Positions 8,694 to 17,691 are shown, counted from the first letter of the stretch. The stretch is 64,000 nt of DNA from JABDGZ01 sp964487685 (GCA_964487685.1 CAZASA010000001.1:1-64000); one strand, 5' to 3'. Translations and numbers: made by a program. The notes: generated from the sequence alone by a model not told the origin.

Positions 8694-9556
8694 AGGTTTT
8701 TGTGACCGGAGCCGAAGGATTTGTCGGTAAAAGGCTTGTCGCACGGCTGAAGGAAAAAAGTATCGAAGTCACGGCCGTTGATATCGTAACGTCACCGGGC
8801 TCATCCGTGAAGAGCGCGGATATCAAGTCCCGGAACATAGGTGAACTTATCCCCGAGGGGGTCGATGCCATTATCCATCTGGCGGGCTTGACCCGTACTC
8901 CGGATTGTCAGAATAAAGGCTATGCTTGCTTTGAGGCTAATGTGATGGCCACATTAAACCTTATTGATGCGGCCGAGGCCCGTAAGGTTAAGCAATTTAT
9001 TTTTGCTTCCAGCGAGTGGGTTTACGGTGAATGGAAGGACACGTCACTTATTAAGAATGAAGACACCCCTTTAGATGGGCATGCATTGAGTTCAGAGTAT
9101 GCTTTTTCGAAGTTGGTCAGTGAAGTGAATTTGAAACAAAAATATCAATATGGTTTTTGTCCAACTACTATTTTGCGCTTCGGGATCATCTACGGGCCCC
9201 GTGAAAAGAACTGGTCAGCCATTGAGTCTGTTTTTAATGCCGTTAAGACCCAGCAGGAGGTCAAGGTGGGGTCATTAAAAACAGGAAGATGCTTTATTCA
9301 CGTCGAAGATATTGTATCAGGTATTGTGGCTTCCTTAGGTCTGCAGGGATTTAATATCATCGACCTGCAAGGAGAAAAGCTTATAACCCTCGGTGATATT
9401 ATTGAAACTTCAAAGAAAATCTTAGGCAAGGACCCGAAGGTGGTAGAAACCTCACCGGATAATTATAATTTGCGTAACATCACTAATACAAAAGCAAGGA
9501 AAATGCTTGGGTGGAAGCCTGCTTTTGGTCTTCAAGAGGGATTAAAAAGTTTATGA
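8690..9556 (+). CDS. NAD-dependent epimerase/dehydratase (extended SDR)
   Basis: 288 residues. FVTGAEGFVGKRL is the NAD(P) loop, ASSEWVYG holds the Ser position, and YAFSK is an intact YxxxK. RFGIIYGPREKNW and FIHVEDIVSGI are the usual substrate-side blocks. It acts on an NDP sugar; direction and substrate cannot be told. ATGA overlap with the HddA-like kinase suggests coupled translation, so a GDP-heptose-derived substrate is possible. Confidence 0.78.
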   Translation: MKVFVTGAEGFVGKRLVARLKEKSIEVTAVDIVTSPGSSVKSADIKSRNIGELIPEGVDAIIHLAGLTRTPDCQNKGYACFEANVMATLNLIDAAEARKVKQFIFASSEWVYGEWKDTSLIKNEDTPLDGHALSSEYAFSKLVSEVNLKQKYQYGFCPTTILRFGIIYGPREKNWSAIESVFNAVKTQQEVKVGSLKTGRCFIHVEDIVSGIVASLGLQGFNIIDLQGEKLITLGDIIETSKKILGKDPKVVETSPDNYNLRNITNTKARKMLGWKPAFGLQEGLKSL

Positions 9557-10479
9557 CCATGGAATTCAAAAAAGAAGTCTTGCATAAATTCCTGCGGCTA
9601 AGGATGGCCCAGCTCATCATCAATGAGATGTATAAAAAAGGAGCTTTCAAGGTCCCGATCCATTTGGCCTTGGGTCATGAAGCGATCGCCATTGCCATAA
9701 GTACAGTCATGGGGCCGCATGACCAGCTCGTCCTCAACCACCGTAACATCCATTACAATTTGGCCAAGGTGCATTCGTTAAAGTCCGAGATCGATGAATA
9801 TTTATTGAAAGAAGAGGGCCTGGCAGGCGGCCAGTTAGGTTCAATGAATCTCATCAATGAAGGGCAAGGTATTGTTTATTCATCGAGCATTTTAGGGAAC
9901 AATCTGTCGGTAGCTGCCGGATTTGCCATGGCCAAGAGCATTAAAAAAGATGAGGGCATTGTCATGGTTGTCACAGGGGACGGGGCTATGGAAGAAGGGA
10001 CTTTTTACGAAAGTATGGTCTTTGAGAAAAGCAATGGTCTTCCCATCCTCATCATTGTTGAGAATAATCAATGGTCGCTGGGGACAAAGATTGAGGAACG
10101 TCGTTGCCCCATTGATATCGGCAAATTGGTCGGGGCCCTTGGGATACCCTTTGAGCAACTGTCTTCCAATGATACCTATGAGTATATTGAAAAGCTAACG
10201 GCCTTAAAGGCCCAAGCTTTGAATGAAAAAACACCGGTGTGCATTGAGGTGCCGCTGACAACCTTGGGATGGTGGCGTCAGAAAACAGATGAATTTCCTG
10301 AAGGCAAATTTATCAATTACCATGCCGGCCCCTCACCTTCAGTCAATGAGCAGGAAGACCCTTACCTGGCGCGCTCTAGCGAAGACCCCTTGTTTGTGCT
10401 GGAGAAATATTTCGGTGAAGAGACTATCAGGAAGCTGGCCGGGAACACCCTGGCCCTTCTTAAAAAGGAATTGGCATGA
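9553..10479 (+). CDS. TPP-dependent dehydrogenase E1 alpha-like subunit
   Basis: About 308 residues from the ATG at 9553, which overlaps the upstream stop (a GTG-led extension to 9511 adds non-conserved residues). It matches the alpha subunit of 2-oxoacid dehydrogenase E1: HLALGHEAIAIAI, and the TPP motif GDGAMEEG (142-149) ending in ENNQWSLGT (170-178). The next gene is its beta partner. No E2 (lipoyl acyltransferase) or E3 gene is nearby, so a classical dehydrogenase complex is unlikely here. Inside a sugar cluster, a carboligase or ketol-transfer reaction on a sugar is a reasonable inference. The reaction itself is unknown. Confidence 0.78.
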   Translation: MTMEFKKEVLHKFLRLRMAQLIINEMYKKGAFKVPIHLALGHEAIAIAISTVMGPHDQLVLNHRNIHYNLAKVHSLKSEIDEYLLKEEGLAGGQLGSMNLINEGQGIVYSSSILGNNLSVAAGFAMAKSIKKDEGIVMVVTGDGAMEEGTFYESMVFEKSNGLPILIIVENNQWSLGTKIEERRCPIDIGKLVGALGIPFEQLSSNDTYEYIEKLTALKAQALNEKTPVCIEVPLTTLGWWRQKTDEFPEGKFINYHAGPSPSVNEQEDPYLARSSEDPLFVLEKYFGEETIRKLAGNTLALLKKELA

Positions 10480-11444
10480 AATACGTTGAATTTATAAATG
10501 ATATCCTCAAGAAAAAAATATTGGAGCCGGAGCATATCCTTCTTTTCGGGCAGAATATCTCAGCGGGCTCATGCATTTCCGGTTTTACGCGGGGGCTCAA
10601 GGTCAAGCCTGGCGGACGCATCATCAATACGCCTAACTGCGAGAATACTTTATGCGGTATCGGCTTTGGCTCCATGATGAACGGTGTACCCGCTATATTT
10701 TTTATGAAACAGCAGGATTTTTTATTGCTGGGCATTGACCAATTGGTCAATACTTATAATATAATCCGGCGAACAACCCCCAAGGCCTCATTTACCATCA
10801 TGCCGGTGATCGTGGACAGCGGCTATGAAGGGCCCCAGTCCGCGTTGAATAATTTAGCTGATTTTTGTTCCATTGCCCGTATTCCCGGCTACACCGTCAC
10901 CAATAAGATCGACGCCCAGGAGATCATCAACAAATATTTGATCGCGCCTGGTTTTAGGATCATCGGGATCAGCCAGCGATTGTTCAAAACAGAGATCATT
11001 GATGTGCCATGTGTCCATATGAATGAGGAGCGCTCGATCTTTCAATATACCAAGGGAGGGGACGTTACCATCGTCTGTTTTAATTTGTCCCTGCCTCACG
11101 GCCTGGAGATCCATCGGCGGATGGTCCAAAAGGACGTGCAGGCCTCAGTTTTTTCCATTAACGCGGCCATGCCCATCCCATGGGATGAGATCGTTGCCAA
11201 TGTCCAAAAGACCAAACAGGTGATCATCATTGACGATCTTAAAAGTATCAATGCTCCCTGGCAAAGTCTATTAAATGCCTTGTACTCCCAAACAAAGATG
11301 AAGAGTCCTATCGTTGTTCAGCGGTCTTTTGAGGGGTATTGGTGCCGTCCCCATCATGACCAGCTGCAGATGGATTACGATCGTGTCATTTCAGACCTTG
11401 ATCTACAGAAGGATTTTGTCAGCGGAAAGGGCGGCGCCGCATGA
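10476..11444 (+). CDS. TPP-dependent E1 beta/transketolase C-terminal-like subunit
   Basis: 322 residues resembling the E1 beta half (pyrimidine-binding domain plus transketolase C-terminal domain). NTPNCENTLCGIGFG, near residue 54, fits the block that holds the TPP-activating Glu. GDVTIVCFNLSLPHGLEIHRR begins the C-terminal domain and VIIIDDLK is its conserved strand. It overlaps the alpha gene by ATGA, as expected for subunits made in equal amounts. Sequence spacing differs from housekeeping PDH/BCDH beta subunits, and its family placement is less secure than that of the alpha subunit. Confidence 0.7.
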   Translation: MKYVEFINDILKKKILEPEHILLFGQNISAGSCISGFTRGLKVKPGGRIINTPNCENTLCGIGFGSMMNGVPAIFFMKQQDFLLLGIDQLVNTYNIIRRTTPKASFTIMPVIVDSGYEGPQSALNNLADFCSIARIPGYTVTNKIDAQEIINKYLIAPGFRIIGISQRLFKTEIIDVPCVHMNEERSIFQYTKGGDVTIVCFNLSLPHGLEIHRRMVQKDVQASVFSINAAMPIPWDEIVANVQKTKQVIIIDDLKSINAPWQSLLNALYSQTKMKSPIVVQRSFEGYWCRPHHDQLQMDYDRVISDLDLQKDFVSGKGGAA

Positions 11445-11884
11445 TCACACAATTAAGGCATGTGGGGGTGGTGGTGAGCAATTTAGAAAAAAGCCTGCAT
11501 TTTTACAAGGATTTATTAGGTTTTAAAATAAGAAAGGAAATGGAAGAAGAAGGCCCTTATATTGACGCTATTTTGGGATTGAAAAATGTCCGCTTAAAAA
11601 CGGCCAAATTAATGCCTCCTCCGGGAGGGGGTGGTGTGGAGCTTCTCTATTATTACTCACCCACATCCCCGCAAAGAGCCCCCTGTGCCATTCATGAGAG
11701 GGCGATCACCCATTTCGCCTTGACCATCGAGAACTTGGATCAGGAATATCACCGTCTCTTGGGCCAAGGGGTCAAATTCATTTCTTCTCCCCAAATTGCA
11801 CCTGACGGGGGAGCCAAGGTCGTTTTTTGTCTTGACCCCGACGGGAATTACATTGAATTAACCGAAGAACTTCGTAAGAAATAA
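11441..11884 (+). CDS. VOC (glyoxalase-fold) metalloprotein
   Basis: 147 residues, two beta-alpha-beta-beta-beta modules. The four expected metal ligands are visible: His7 (RHVGVVV), Glu67 (GVELLYY), His91 (ITHFALTI) and Glu139 (NYIELTEE), the pattern of glyoxalase I and methylmalonyl-CoA epimerase. DPDGNYIEL is the typical C-terminal block. It overlaps the TPP beta subunit by ATGA, so it may isomerise or epimerise the product of that enzyme pair. The substrate is unknown. Confidence 0.75.
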   Translation: MITQLRHVGVVVSNLEKSLHFYKDLLGFKIRKEMEEEGPYIDAILGLKNVRLKTAKLMPPPGGGGVELLYYYSPTSPQRAPCAIHERAITHFALTIENLDQEYHRLLGQGVKFISSPQIAPDGGAKVVFCLDPDGNYIELTEELRKK

Positions 11885-11893
11885 AGGAAACGG

Positions 11894-12835
11894 ATGGTCC
11901 AAGCCTCAAAAATCTGGTTAACAGGGTCACGGGGTTTCATCGGCAGGCCATTGGCCAAGGCATTGAGAGAGGCGGGTGTTGACCTGATCTGTTTTACTCC
12001 CAAGCCCAAAGGTGCCAGCGGTCATTCAACCCCAGCATCACCGGTGGAATTGGATTTTTTGAGCCCGGAGGATATTAAGGATAAAGCGGCGCATTTAGGG
12101 CTGCCGGATATTTTTATCCACCTGGGCTGGGGCGACGTATCACGTCCGGAGCTTGATGTCCATTTGACGGAAGGTGTTGCGAGCGGGAAAAACTTAATTG
12201 AGACCTTATTTAAGCTGGGGGTGAAAAAATTCTTATTGACCGGATCGATCAGCCAGTATGGCGGCCGCGTCGGGATTCTTTCTGAGGGTATGGAACCTGG
12301 CCCTAGATTAACGAATTATGCCAAAGCAAAGAGTGAAGTTGAGCGATTCGGTTTACAAGCCGCCAAAATTTATGGGGAAACATTCATTTGTGTGCGGATC
12401 CCCTGGGCTTTTGGGGCAGGCCAGCGGCAAGGGTCCCTGATCAATGATCTATTTGCGTCCTATATTAAAGGGACAGACGTCAGCTTGACCCCTTGTGAGC
12501 ATTATAGAGACTTCATCCATATGATCGACGTTGTCGAAGGCTTAAAACGGATCTCTTATGTTGATGAATCTGGCATTATCAATTTGGGCAGCGGCAAGGT
12601 CGTTTTGATGAAAGATTATGTCAGCATGTTTTGGAAAAATCTGGGCGGCGGTATGGACAGGTTGAAGTTCGGTGCCAGGCCTTTGCCTGCCAATGAGCCT
12701 GAACAGCCTAAAAGTTATTTTGATATTGCGCGTTTGATCAGGTTGACCCAATGGCAGCCGGCGCTCACTTTGGAAGAAGGCATTATAAAAACCATCGAGG
12801 ATTTGAGATCACAAACGGAAAATATACATGCCTGA
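11894..12835 (+). CDS. NAD-dependent epimerase/dehydratase (extended SDR)
   Basis: 313 residues. WLTGSRGFIGRPLAKAL is the Rossmann loop, LTGSISQYGG holds the Ser, and YAKAK is YxxxK. Later blocks IPWAFGAGQRQGSL, FIHMIDVVEGL and NLGSGKVVLM fit NDP-sugar reductases and epimerases. AAAGGAAACGG precedes the ATG. The substrate is undetermined; it closes the block that contains the TPP enzyme pair. Confidence 0.77.
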   Translation: MVQASKIWLTGSRGFIGRPLAKALREAGVDLICFTPKPKGASGHSTPASPVELDFLSPEDIKDKAAHLGLPDIFIHLGWGDVSRPELDVHLTEGVASGKNLIETLFKLGVKKFLLTGSISQYGGRVGILSEGMEPGPRLTNYAKAKSEVERFGLQAAKIYGETFICVRIPWAFGAGQRQGSLINDLFASYIKGTDVSLTPCEHYRDFIHMIDVVEGLKRISYVDESGIINLGSGKVVLMKDYVSMFWKNLGGGMDRLKFGARPLPANEPEQPKSYFDIARLIRLTQWQPALTLEEGIIKTIEDLRSQTENIHA

Positions 12836-13784
12836 TGCGCCAGACCTGATCAGTGTCATTGTCACCAATTACAATCACGCGGCGTTTTTGGACCAGCGCA
12901 TGCAAAGCCTTTTGGAGCAGACGTATCCTAACCTTGAGATCATTGTCATAGATAATTGTTCTACGGATAATAGCAGGGAAGTCCTTGCCAAGTACAGGAC
13001 TAAGGCCAATATCAAGATCGTGGAAATGCAGGAGAATATCGGGAATATCAATACCTCGAATATGGGCGTGACAATGTCCAGGGGCGAATTCTTTATTTTT
13101 GCCGAAGCAGATGATTACAGCGCCCCTCAAGAGATCGAACTATTGCACCAGGCGATGGCAGGCCATGAAGAGACCGGGGCCGCTTTTTGCCGCAGTTACA
13201 TGGTTGACGGCCAAGGGAAAATATTTGATGAGGATTTTAATTACAGGGACAGGGCATTCAAGGAATTTTGTTCAAAAGATACCTTGATCCAAGGGGCCCA
13301 AGCCCAACGTTTCTTTTTGTTCTCGTGCATCATCCCTAATTTCAGCGCTGTACTCTTCAGGCGTAAATATTATGACTTGGTCCAAGGGATGTCGCATCGT
13401 TTTAAGACCTGCGCGGATTGGGATTTTTGGTTTAGGATGACAGAACATTGTGACCTTTATTATCTGACGACACCGTTGAATTATTTCAGGAGGCATGCTA
13501 AAACTACTGGGAATCTTTACGGCATAGAATTGACATTAAAGGAGATCATGACCCTGTTGTACACACAGGCCCGTCAAACGCCATTGAACTTTTGGGAACA
13601 GTTACGCTTTAAAGTCAATTTGGGCGTTATTTGGGGACGTTACAGGAAACCGGCACCCGCTATTTGGTGGAAGTGTTTCCCGGCAGTTTGGAGGGAGACC
13701 TTAAAATACGATAAATTGAGCGTATTATATTTAACCATTGCCTTCATTAAGAGAAGCGCTCAACGAAGGTTCAATAAGGCCTAA
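12828..13784 (+). CDS. Glycosyltransferase family 2
   Basis: 318 residues, GT-A fold. SVIVTNYNHAAFLDQRM starts the nucleotide-binding half, IIVIDNCSTDNSREVL follows, and FIFAEADDY carries the DxD-type metal site. CADWDFWFRM matches the conserved acceptor-side block of GT2. The C-terminal 80 residues are basic and amphipathic, as in peripheral membrane transferases. It overlaps the previous gene by eight bases. Likely adds one sugar to the lipid-linked glycan on the cytosolic face. Confidence 0.85.
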   Translation: MPDAPDLISVIVTNYNHAAFLDQRMQSLLEQTYPNLEIIVIDNCSTDNSREVLAKYRTKANIKIVEMQENIGNINTSNMGVTMSRGEFFIFAEADDYSAPQEIELLHQAMAGHEETGAAFCRSYMVDGQGKIFDEDFNYRDRAFKEFCSKDTLIQGAQAQRFFLFSCIIPNFSAVLFRRKYYDLVQGMSHRFKTCADWDFWFRMTEHCDLYYLTTPLNYFRRHAKTTGNLYGIELTLKEIMTLLYTQARQTPLNFWEQLRFKVNLGVIWGRYRKPAPAIWWKCFPAVWRETLKYDKLSVLYLTIAFIKRSAQRRFNKA

Positions 13785-13799
13785 AAAGGAGTATAGGTA

Positions 13800-14582
13800 A
13801 TGAAATTGTCAGATCCAATAATGAAGTTAGTCAGAAAGTATTTAGGGGTTGAACAACGCCGCGCTTTAAGGATCATCCTCGCCAATATATTCCCCTGGGA
13901 CCTTAACAAGCTTGCTTTGATCTACGGCTCGGACAAGTGGGGTGGCCATTATTATACTTCTCATTACCATGAACATTTCCATAAATTAAGGAATAAAAAA
14001 TTAAAGATCCTGGAGATCGGAGTTGGCGGCTATAAAGACCCGCATTATGGCGGGGCATCGCTCAGGATGTGGAAGAGGTATTTCCCCCAAAGCTTGATCT
14101 ATTCCATTGATATCTATGATAAAAGCCCCTTGCAGGAAAAACGGATAAAGATTTATCAAGGCAGTCAGGACGACGAGGTTTTCTTAAGGAAAGTGGCTGA
14201 TGAGGCTGGTCCTTTTGATATTATTATTGACGATGGCAGCCACATTGTCAGCCATATACTTAAGTCGTTTAGGACCCTGTTCCCATTGATGAACGATGGC
14301 GGGATATACGCCATCGAAGATACTCAGGAATTTTATTGGCCAAGTCTGGGAGGCAACAGTGAAAATCTGGATGACCCAATGTCTTCAATGGCTTTCTTCA
14401 AGAAATTGACCGATGGGTTGAATTATCAAGAATATGTATTGCCGGATTATGTTCCTACTTATTATGATAAAAATATCGTATCCATGCATTTCTATCACAA
14501 TCTTTTAATTATGCATAAAGGCCACAATAATGAGCCGTTATTCCCAACTGACCATCCAAGACTTGTTGCCCAACGCCAATAG
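13800..14582 (+). CDS. MycE-like sugar O-methyltransferase
   Basis: 260 residues. IYGSDKWGGHYYTSHYHEHF near the N-terminus is characteristic of the MycE (mycinamicin 2''-O-methyltransferase) group, ILEIGVGGYKDPHYGG is the SAM motif, IIIDDGSHIVSHI carries the metal-binding acidic residues, and YAIEDTQEFYW follows as in that family. Such enzymes methylate sugar hydroxyls and need a divalent metal. Here it would methylate a glycan sugar, perhaps as a chain end cap. AAAGGAG precedes the ATG. Confidence 0.78.
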   Translation: MKLSDPIMKLVRKYLGVEQRRALRIILANIFPWDLNKLALIYGSDKWGGHYYTSHYHEHFHKLRNKKLKILEIGVGGYKDPHYGGASLRMWKRYFPQSLIYSIDIYDKSPLQEKRIKIYQGSQDDEVFLRKVADEAGPFDIIIDDGSHIVSHILKSFRTLFPLMNDGGIYAIEDTQEFYWPSLGGNSENLDDPMSSMAFFKKLTDGLNYQEYVLPDYVPTYYDKNIVSMHFYHNLLIMHKGHNNEPLFPTDHPRLVAQRQ

Positions 14583-14591
14583 GAGCTTTAT

Positions 14592-15431
14592 ATGTCAATG
14601 ATCGAAGTTTTGCTGGATAAATTGGTCCTAAATTCTTGGCCATTACGGCGGGTTTTAGGCAAGAAACTTATTAAGAAATTCCAGATAGGCAGCTATGAAT
14701 GGCGGTTAAGGATGGGCACCATCGATCGTCCCTATTATGGTTATTGTGTTTATAATGCGGCCTTTTTAGCAAAAAAGTTAAAGCTTAAAAAAATAAGTGT
14801 CATCGAATTCGGCGTATTTAAGGGTAAGGGACTGCTTAATCTTGAATATCACGCCAATGAAATTACGAAATTACTGGGAGTGGAAATTGATATTTATGGT
14901 TTTGACACCGGAGAAGGCTTGCCGGATCCCCTGGATTATAGGGACCTTCCTTATCATTGGGAAAAAGGTTTTTTTAAAATGGATGTGCCCTTACTCAAAA
15001 GCCAGTTAAAGAAATCCAAGCTTATCCTGGGGAACGTCAAGGACACTTCAAAAGAATTCTTTAAAAAATATGATCCTGCTCCCATAGGAGCTGTCCTCTA
15101 TGATTTTGATTTTTATTCATCGACGGTGGAAGCGTTAAAAATGCTTGAAGCCGGGGATAAATATTATTTACCCCGGGTTTTTTGTTATTTTGACGATACC
15201 ATGGGTAATGAACTGGAACTTTATAACGATTGCACTGGACAAAGATTGGCGATCAACGAGTTCAACCAAGCCCATCAAGATATCAAGTTAGGCATTCCGT
15301 ATTATCTTTATGGGAAGAAATTCATCGAGAACTGGTATTATCAGATATGGATAGGCCATTTTTTCAAGCATAGCAGGTATAATGATTTTGTAAGCGGGCA
15401 GCAGGTCGATGCCCAAGAAAAACAGGGGTGA
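14592..15431 (+). CDS. Putative SAM-dependent methyltransferase
   Basis: 279 residues. VIEFGVFKGKGLLNLEYH looks like a SAM-binding motif, IYGFDTGEGLPDP is the second strand, and GAVLYDFDFYSSTVEALKML plus CYFDDTMG supply acidic residues where TylF/MycF-type O-methyltransferases hold their metal. AGGAG lies seven bases before the ATG. Paired directly after a MycE-like gene, it suggests two successive sugar methylations, a MycE/MycF-like arrangement. Family match is by motif layout, so the exact position methylated is unknown. Confidence 0.65.
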   Translation: MSMIEVLLDKLVLNSWPLRRVLGKKLIKKFQIGSYEWRLRMGTIDRPYYGYCVYNAAFLAKKLKLKKISVIEFGVFKGKGLLNLEYHANEITKLLGVEIDIYGFDTGEGLPDPLDYRDLPYHWEKGFFKMDVPLLKSQLKKSKLILGNVKDTSKEFFKKYDPAPIGAVLYDFDFYSSTVEALKMLEAGDKYYLPRVFCYFDDTMGNELELYNDCTGQRLAINEFNQAHQDIKLGIPYYLYGKKFIENWYYQIWIGHFFKHSRYNDFVSGQQVDAQEKQG

Positions 15432-15434
15432 TTG

Positions 15435-16319
15435 ATGAAAATACTTTTAACAGGGGCTGCCGGGATGCTGGCGGCGGATGTGGTGCCGCAATTAAAGAAA
15501 AATGGATTTGAGGTATTGGGTTTCGATATCAATCAGCGGCTGCCGGATATCGAAAAGCTCGATATTACTGATAAAGAAGCAGTGTTCAACATGGTCCAAC
15601 GTGTAAAGCCGGATTATATTTTCCATCTGGCCGCGGAAACGGATGTTGATCGTTCTGAAAAAGACCCTGACCATGCCTTTAAGGTCAACACGATCGGCAC
15701 AGAGAATATCGCCCTGGTTTGCCAGCAACTGCGCGTTAAACTTCTTTATATCAGTACCGCCGGTGTTTTTTTCGGGGACAAGCAAGAGCCGTATACTGAG
15801 TTCGATATACCAAACCCGGCCAATGTTTACGGTGTCAGCAAACTGCAAGGGGAGATCATTGTCCGAAACCTGCTAAGCGAGTATTTTATTGTGCGGGCCG
15901 GCTGGATGGTGGGCGGATGGGAGATCGATAAGAAATTTGTTTATAAGATCGTGCAGCAAATAAAAGAGGGGAAGACAGAGCTTAAAGTGGTCGCAGATAA
16001 ATTCGGGAGTCCTACCTTTACAAAAGATTTTGCCAAAAACCTCGTCGAATTGGTCAAGACCGGGCGTTTTGGAATTTACCATATGACCAATAAGGGATCA
16101 GGGTCCCGTTATGATATAGCTGTCAAGATCGTGGAATTCATGGGCCTTAAAGATAAAGTCACTGTGACGGCCATTAATTCAGCTCAATTTCCTCTGCCAG
16201 CACCCAGGGCACGCTCTGAAATGATGCGCAATTATAAATTGGACCTGATTGGATTAAACCTAATGCCTCATTGGGAGAGGTCTTTGGAGGAATATATACG
16301 ATTGAACAAGGACAGATGA
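15435..16319 (+). CDS. dTDP-4-dehydrorhamnose reductase-like SDR (RmlD-like)
   Basis: About 294 residues from the ATG at 15435 (a TTG sits just before it). ILLTGAAGMLAADV is the RmlD-like nucleotide loop, FHLAAETDVDRSEKDP and VNTIGTENIA match RmlD closely, STAGVFFG and YGVSK give the catalytic set, and WMVGGWEIDKKFV and KFGSPTFTKDFA complete the RmlD pattern. It reduces the 4-keto group of an NDP sugar with NAD(P)H. Partners for a dTDP sugar (RmlA, RmlB, RmlC-like) are in the same cluster. Confidence 0.78.
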   Translation: MKILLTGAAGMLAADVVPQLKKNGFEVLGFDINQRLPDIEKLDITDKEAVFNMVQRVKPDYIFHLAAETDVDRSEKDPDHAFKVNTIGTENIALVCQQLRVKLLYISTAGVFFGDKQEPYTEFDIPNPANVYGVSKLQGEIIVRNLLSEYFIVRAGWMVGGWEIDKKFVYKIVQQIKEGKTELKVVADKFGSPTFTKDFAKNLVELVKTGRFGIYHMTNKGSGSRYDIAVKIVEFMGLKDKVTVTAINSAQFPLPAPRARSEMMRNYKLDLIGLNLMPHWERSLEEYIRLNKDR

Positions 16320-17224
16320 GCAAAGTCAGCGTCATCGTTCCGGCTTTCAATAAAGCGGAATATACCCGTCGGACCATCGAAAGTGTTTTGGCACAGACAT
16401 ATCCTGATATTGAGATCATCGTGGTTGATGACGGTTCAACGGATGGGACAGCTGCTCTTCTGGCTGGATATGGCAGGCGCATCAATTATATCTTAAAGGC
16501 CAATGGAGGTGCTTGTTCTGCCCGTAATGAAGGGATCCGAAGAGCCAGGGGTGAATATGTGGCATTTCTTGATTGTGATGACCTTTATTGCACCGACAAG
16601 GTCCAACGCTGCGTCGATCATTTGGAAAGGAACCCGGGGTTCGGCTTCGTTTATACGGCAGTCTATTTCATTGATGAGGCTGATAAGACCGTCGGCCTTT
16701 ATGATCATCCAAAGAGCCGTGAAGGCTGGATCGCTTCCCATCTGATCTTGGGGAATTTTATTTGTAATTCAACGGTGCTCGTGAAAAGATCTGTTTTGCA
16801 AAAGGCAGGCTTTTTCGATGAAAAGATATTTACACCCGCTGATTGGGATATGTGGTTACGCTTGTCCGAGGTAGCACAAGCCGGATATTTACGTGAACCA
16901 TTAACAAAATATCGCGTGACCGATAACTATACTTTTAACCGGTTAGACTTGGCCCGACCGGAAGAAGCCTATGTTTTGGAGAAATTCTTTGATGGCCATC
17001 CGTCACAGGGGTATTTAAAACAGCGGGCTTTTTCAAATTATCATTTACGTTTTTCTTACTGCGCGTATATAAAGAACGATCTTTCGGGGTTCTGGTCTGA
17101 ATGCAGGATGTCGTTGAAATTGCTTCCTTGGAATATGAAAACGTTGGCTGTATCGCTACTTGCTGTTATCATGCCTCAATGGCTTAAAAGAATACTGGAA
17201 AAGAAAATCTTAAGGAAAGGATAA
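16316..17224 (+). CDS. Glycosyltransferase family 2
   Basis: About 302 residues from the ATG at 16316 (ATGA overlap with the RmlD-like gene). KVSVIVPAFNKAEYTRRTI, IEIIVVDDGSTDGTAALL, GGACSARNEGIRRARGEYV and FLDCDDLY form the canonical GT2 series, with CDD as the metal-binding triad. PADWDMWLRLSE is the conserved acceptor block. Acts in the cytosol on NDP-sugar donor and lipid-linked acceptor. The longer frame from 16271 runs within the upstream gene and lacks conserved residues. Confidence 0.87.
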   Translation: MSKVSVIVPAFNKAEYTRRTIESVLAQTYPDIEIIVVDDGSTDGTAALLAGYGRRINYILKANGGACSARNEGIRRARGEYVAFLDCDDLYCTDKVQRCVDHLERNPGFGFVYTAVYFIDEADKTVGLYDHPKSREGWIASHLILGNFICNSTVLVKRSVLQKAGFFDEKIFTPADWDMWLRLSEVAQAGYLREPLTKYRVTDNYTFNRLDLARPEEAYVLEKFFDGHPSQGYLKQRAFSNYHLRFSYCAYIKNDLSGFWSECRMSLKLLPWNMKTLAVSLLAVIMPQWLKRILEKKILRKG

Positions 17225-17226
17225 TT

Positions 17227-17676
17227 ATGATCCATGACGTTCAAGTCAAACCGTTAAAGATCATCCCTGATGACCGCGGTAAATTGATGGAGATGCTTCG
17301 CTGTGATGATCCCATGTTCGAGGTTTTTGGCCAGGTTTATTTTACAACAGCGCATCCGGGTGTGATCAAAGCATGGCATCATCATATGAAGCAGTCGGAC
17401 AATTTTGTCTGTGTCGCCGGCAGGGCCAAGGTCGCCTTATACGATGCCCGGCCGGATTCACCCACTTTTAAAGAGACTAATGAATTTTATATCAGCCTTG
17501 AAGAACCCAAATTGATTCATATCCCTATAGGCGTATATCATGGCTTTAAATGTGTCAGCAAGACGGAATGCATGATCATTAATGTGATTACCAGGGCGTA
17601 TAACCATAAGGACCCGGATGAATATCGGGTGGATGCATTTGACCCTCAGGTTGGGTATGATTGGAACAAGGACTAA
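17227..17676 (+). CDS. RmlC-like cupin, dTDP-sugar epimerase/isomerase family
   Basis: 149 residues. DDRGKLMEMLRCDDPMFE and IKAWHHHMKQSDNFVCVAG resemble RmlC-like cupins of the WxcM/FdtA and epimerase groups; the His cluster (WHHH) lies in the cupin barrel, and HIPIGVYHGFKC is the second cupin block. It is shorter than RmlC (about 180). It immediately precedes the broken RmlA-like gene, so it probably acted on a dTDP sugar. Epimerase and isomerase roles cannot be separated here. Confidence 0.7.
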   Translation: MIHDVQVKPLKIIPDDRGKLMEMLRCDDPMFEVFGQVYFTTAHPGVIKAWHHHMKQSDNFVCVAGRAKVALYDARPDSPTFKETNEFYISLEEPKLIHIPIGVYHGFKCVSKTECMIINVITRAYNHKDPDEYRVDAFDPQVGYDWNKD

Positions 17677-17691
17677 AAGGAAAGGTCGACT

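Noticed and set aside
9511..9552. GTG-led extension of the E1 alpha-like protein
   Set aside because: It lies in the upstream SDR coding region and adds unconserved residues; the ATG at 9553 forms the usual ATGA overlap.
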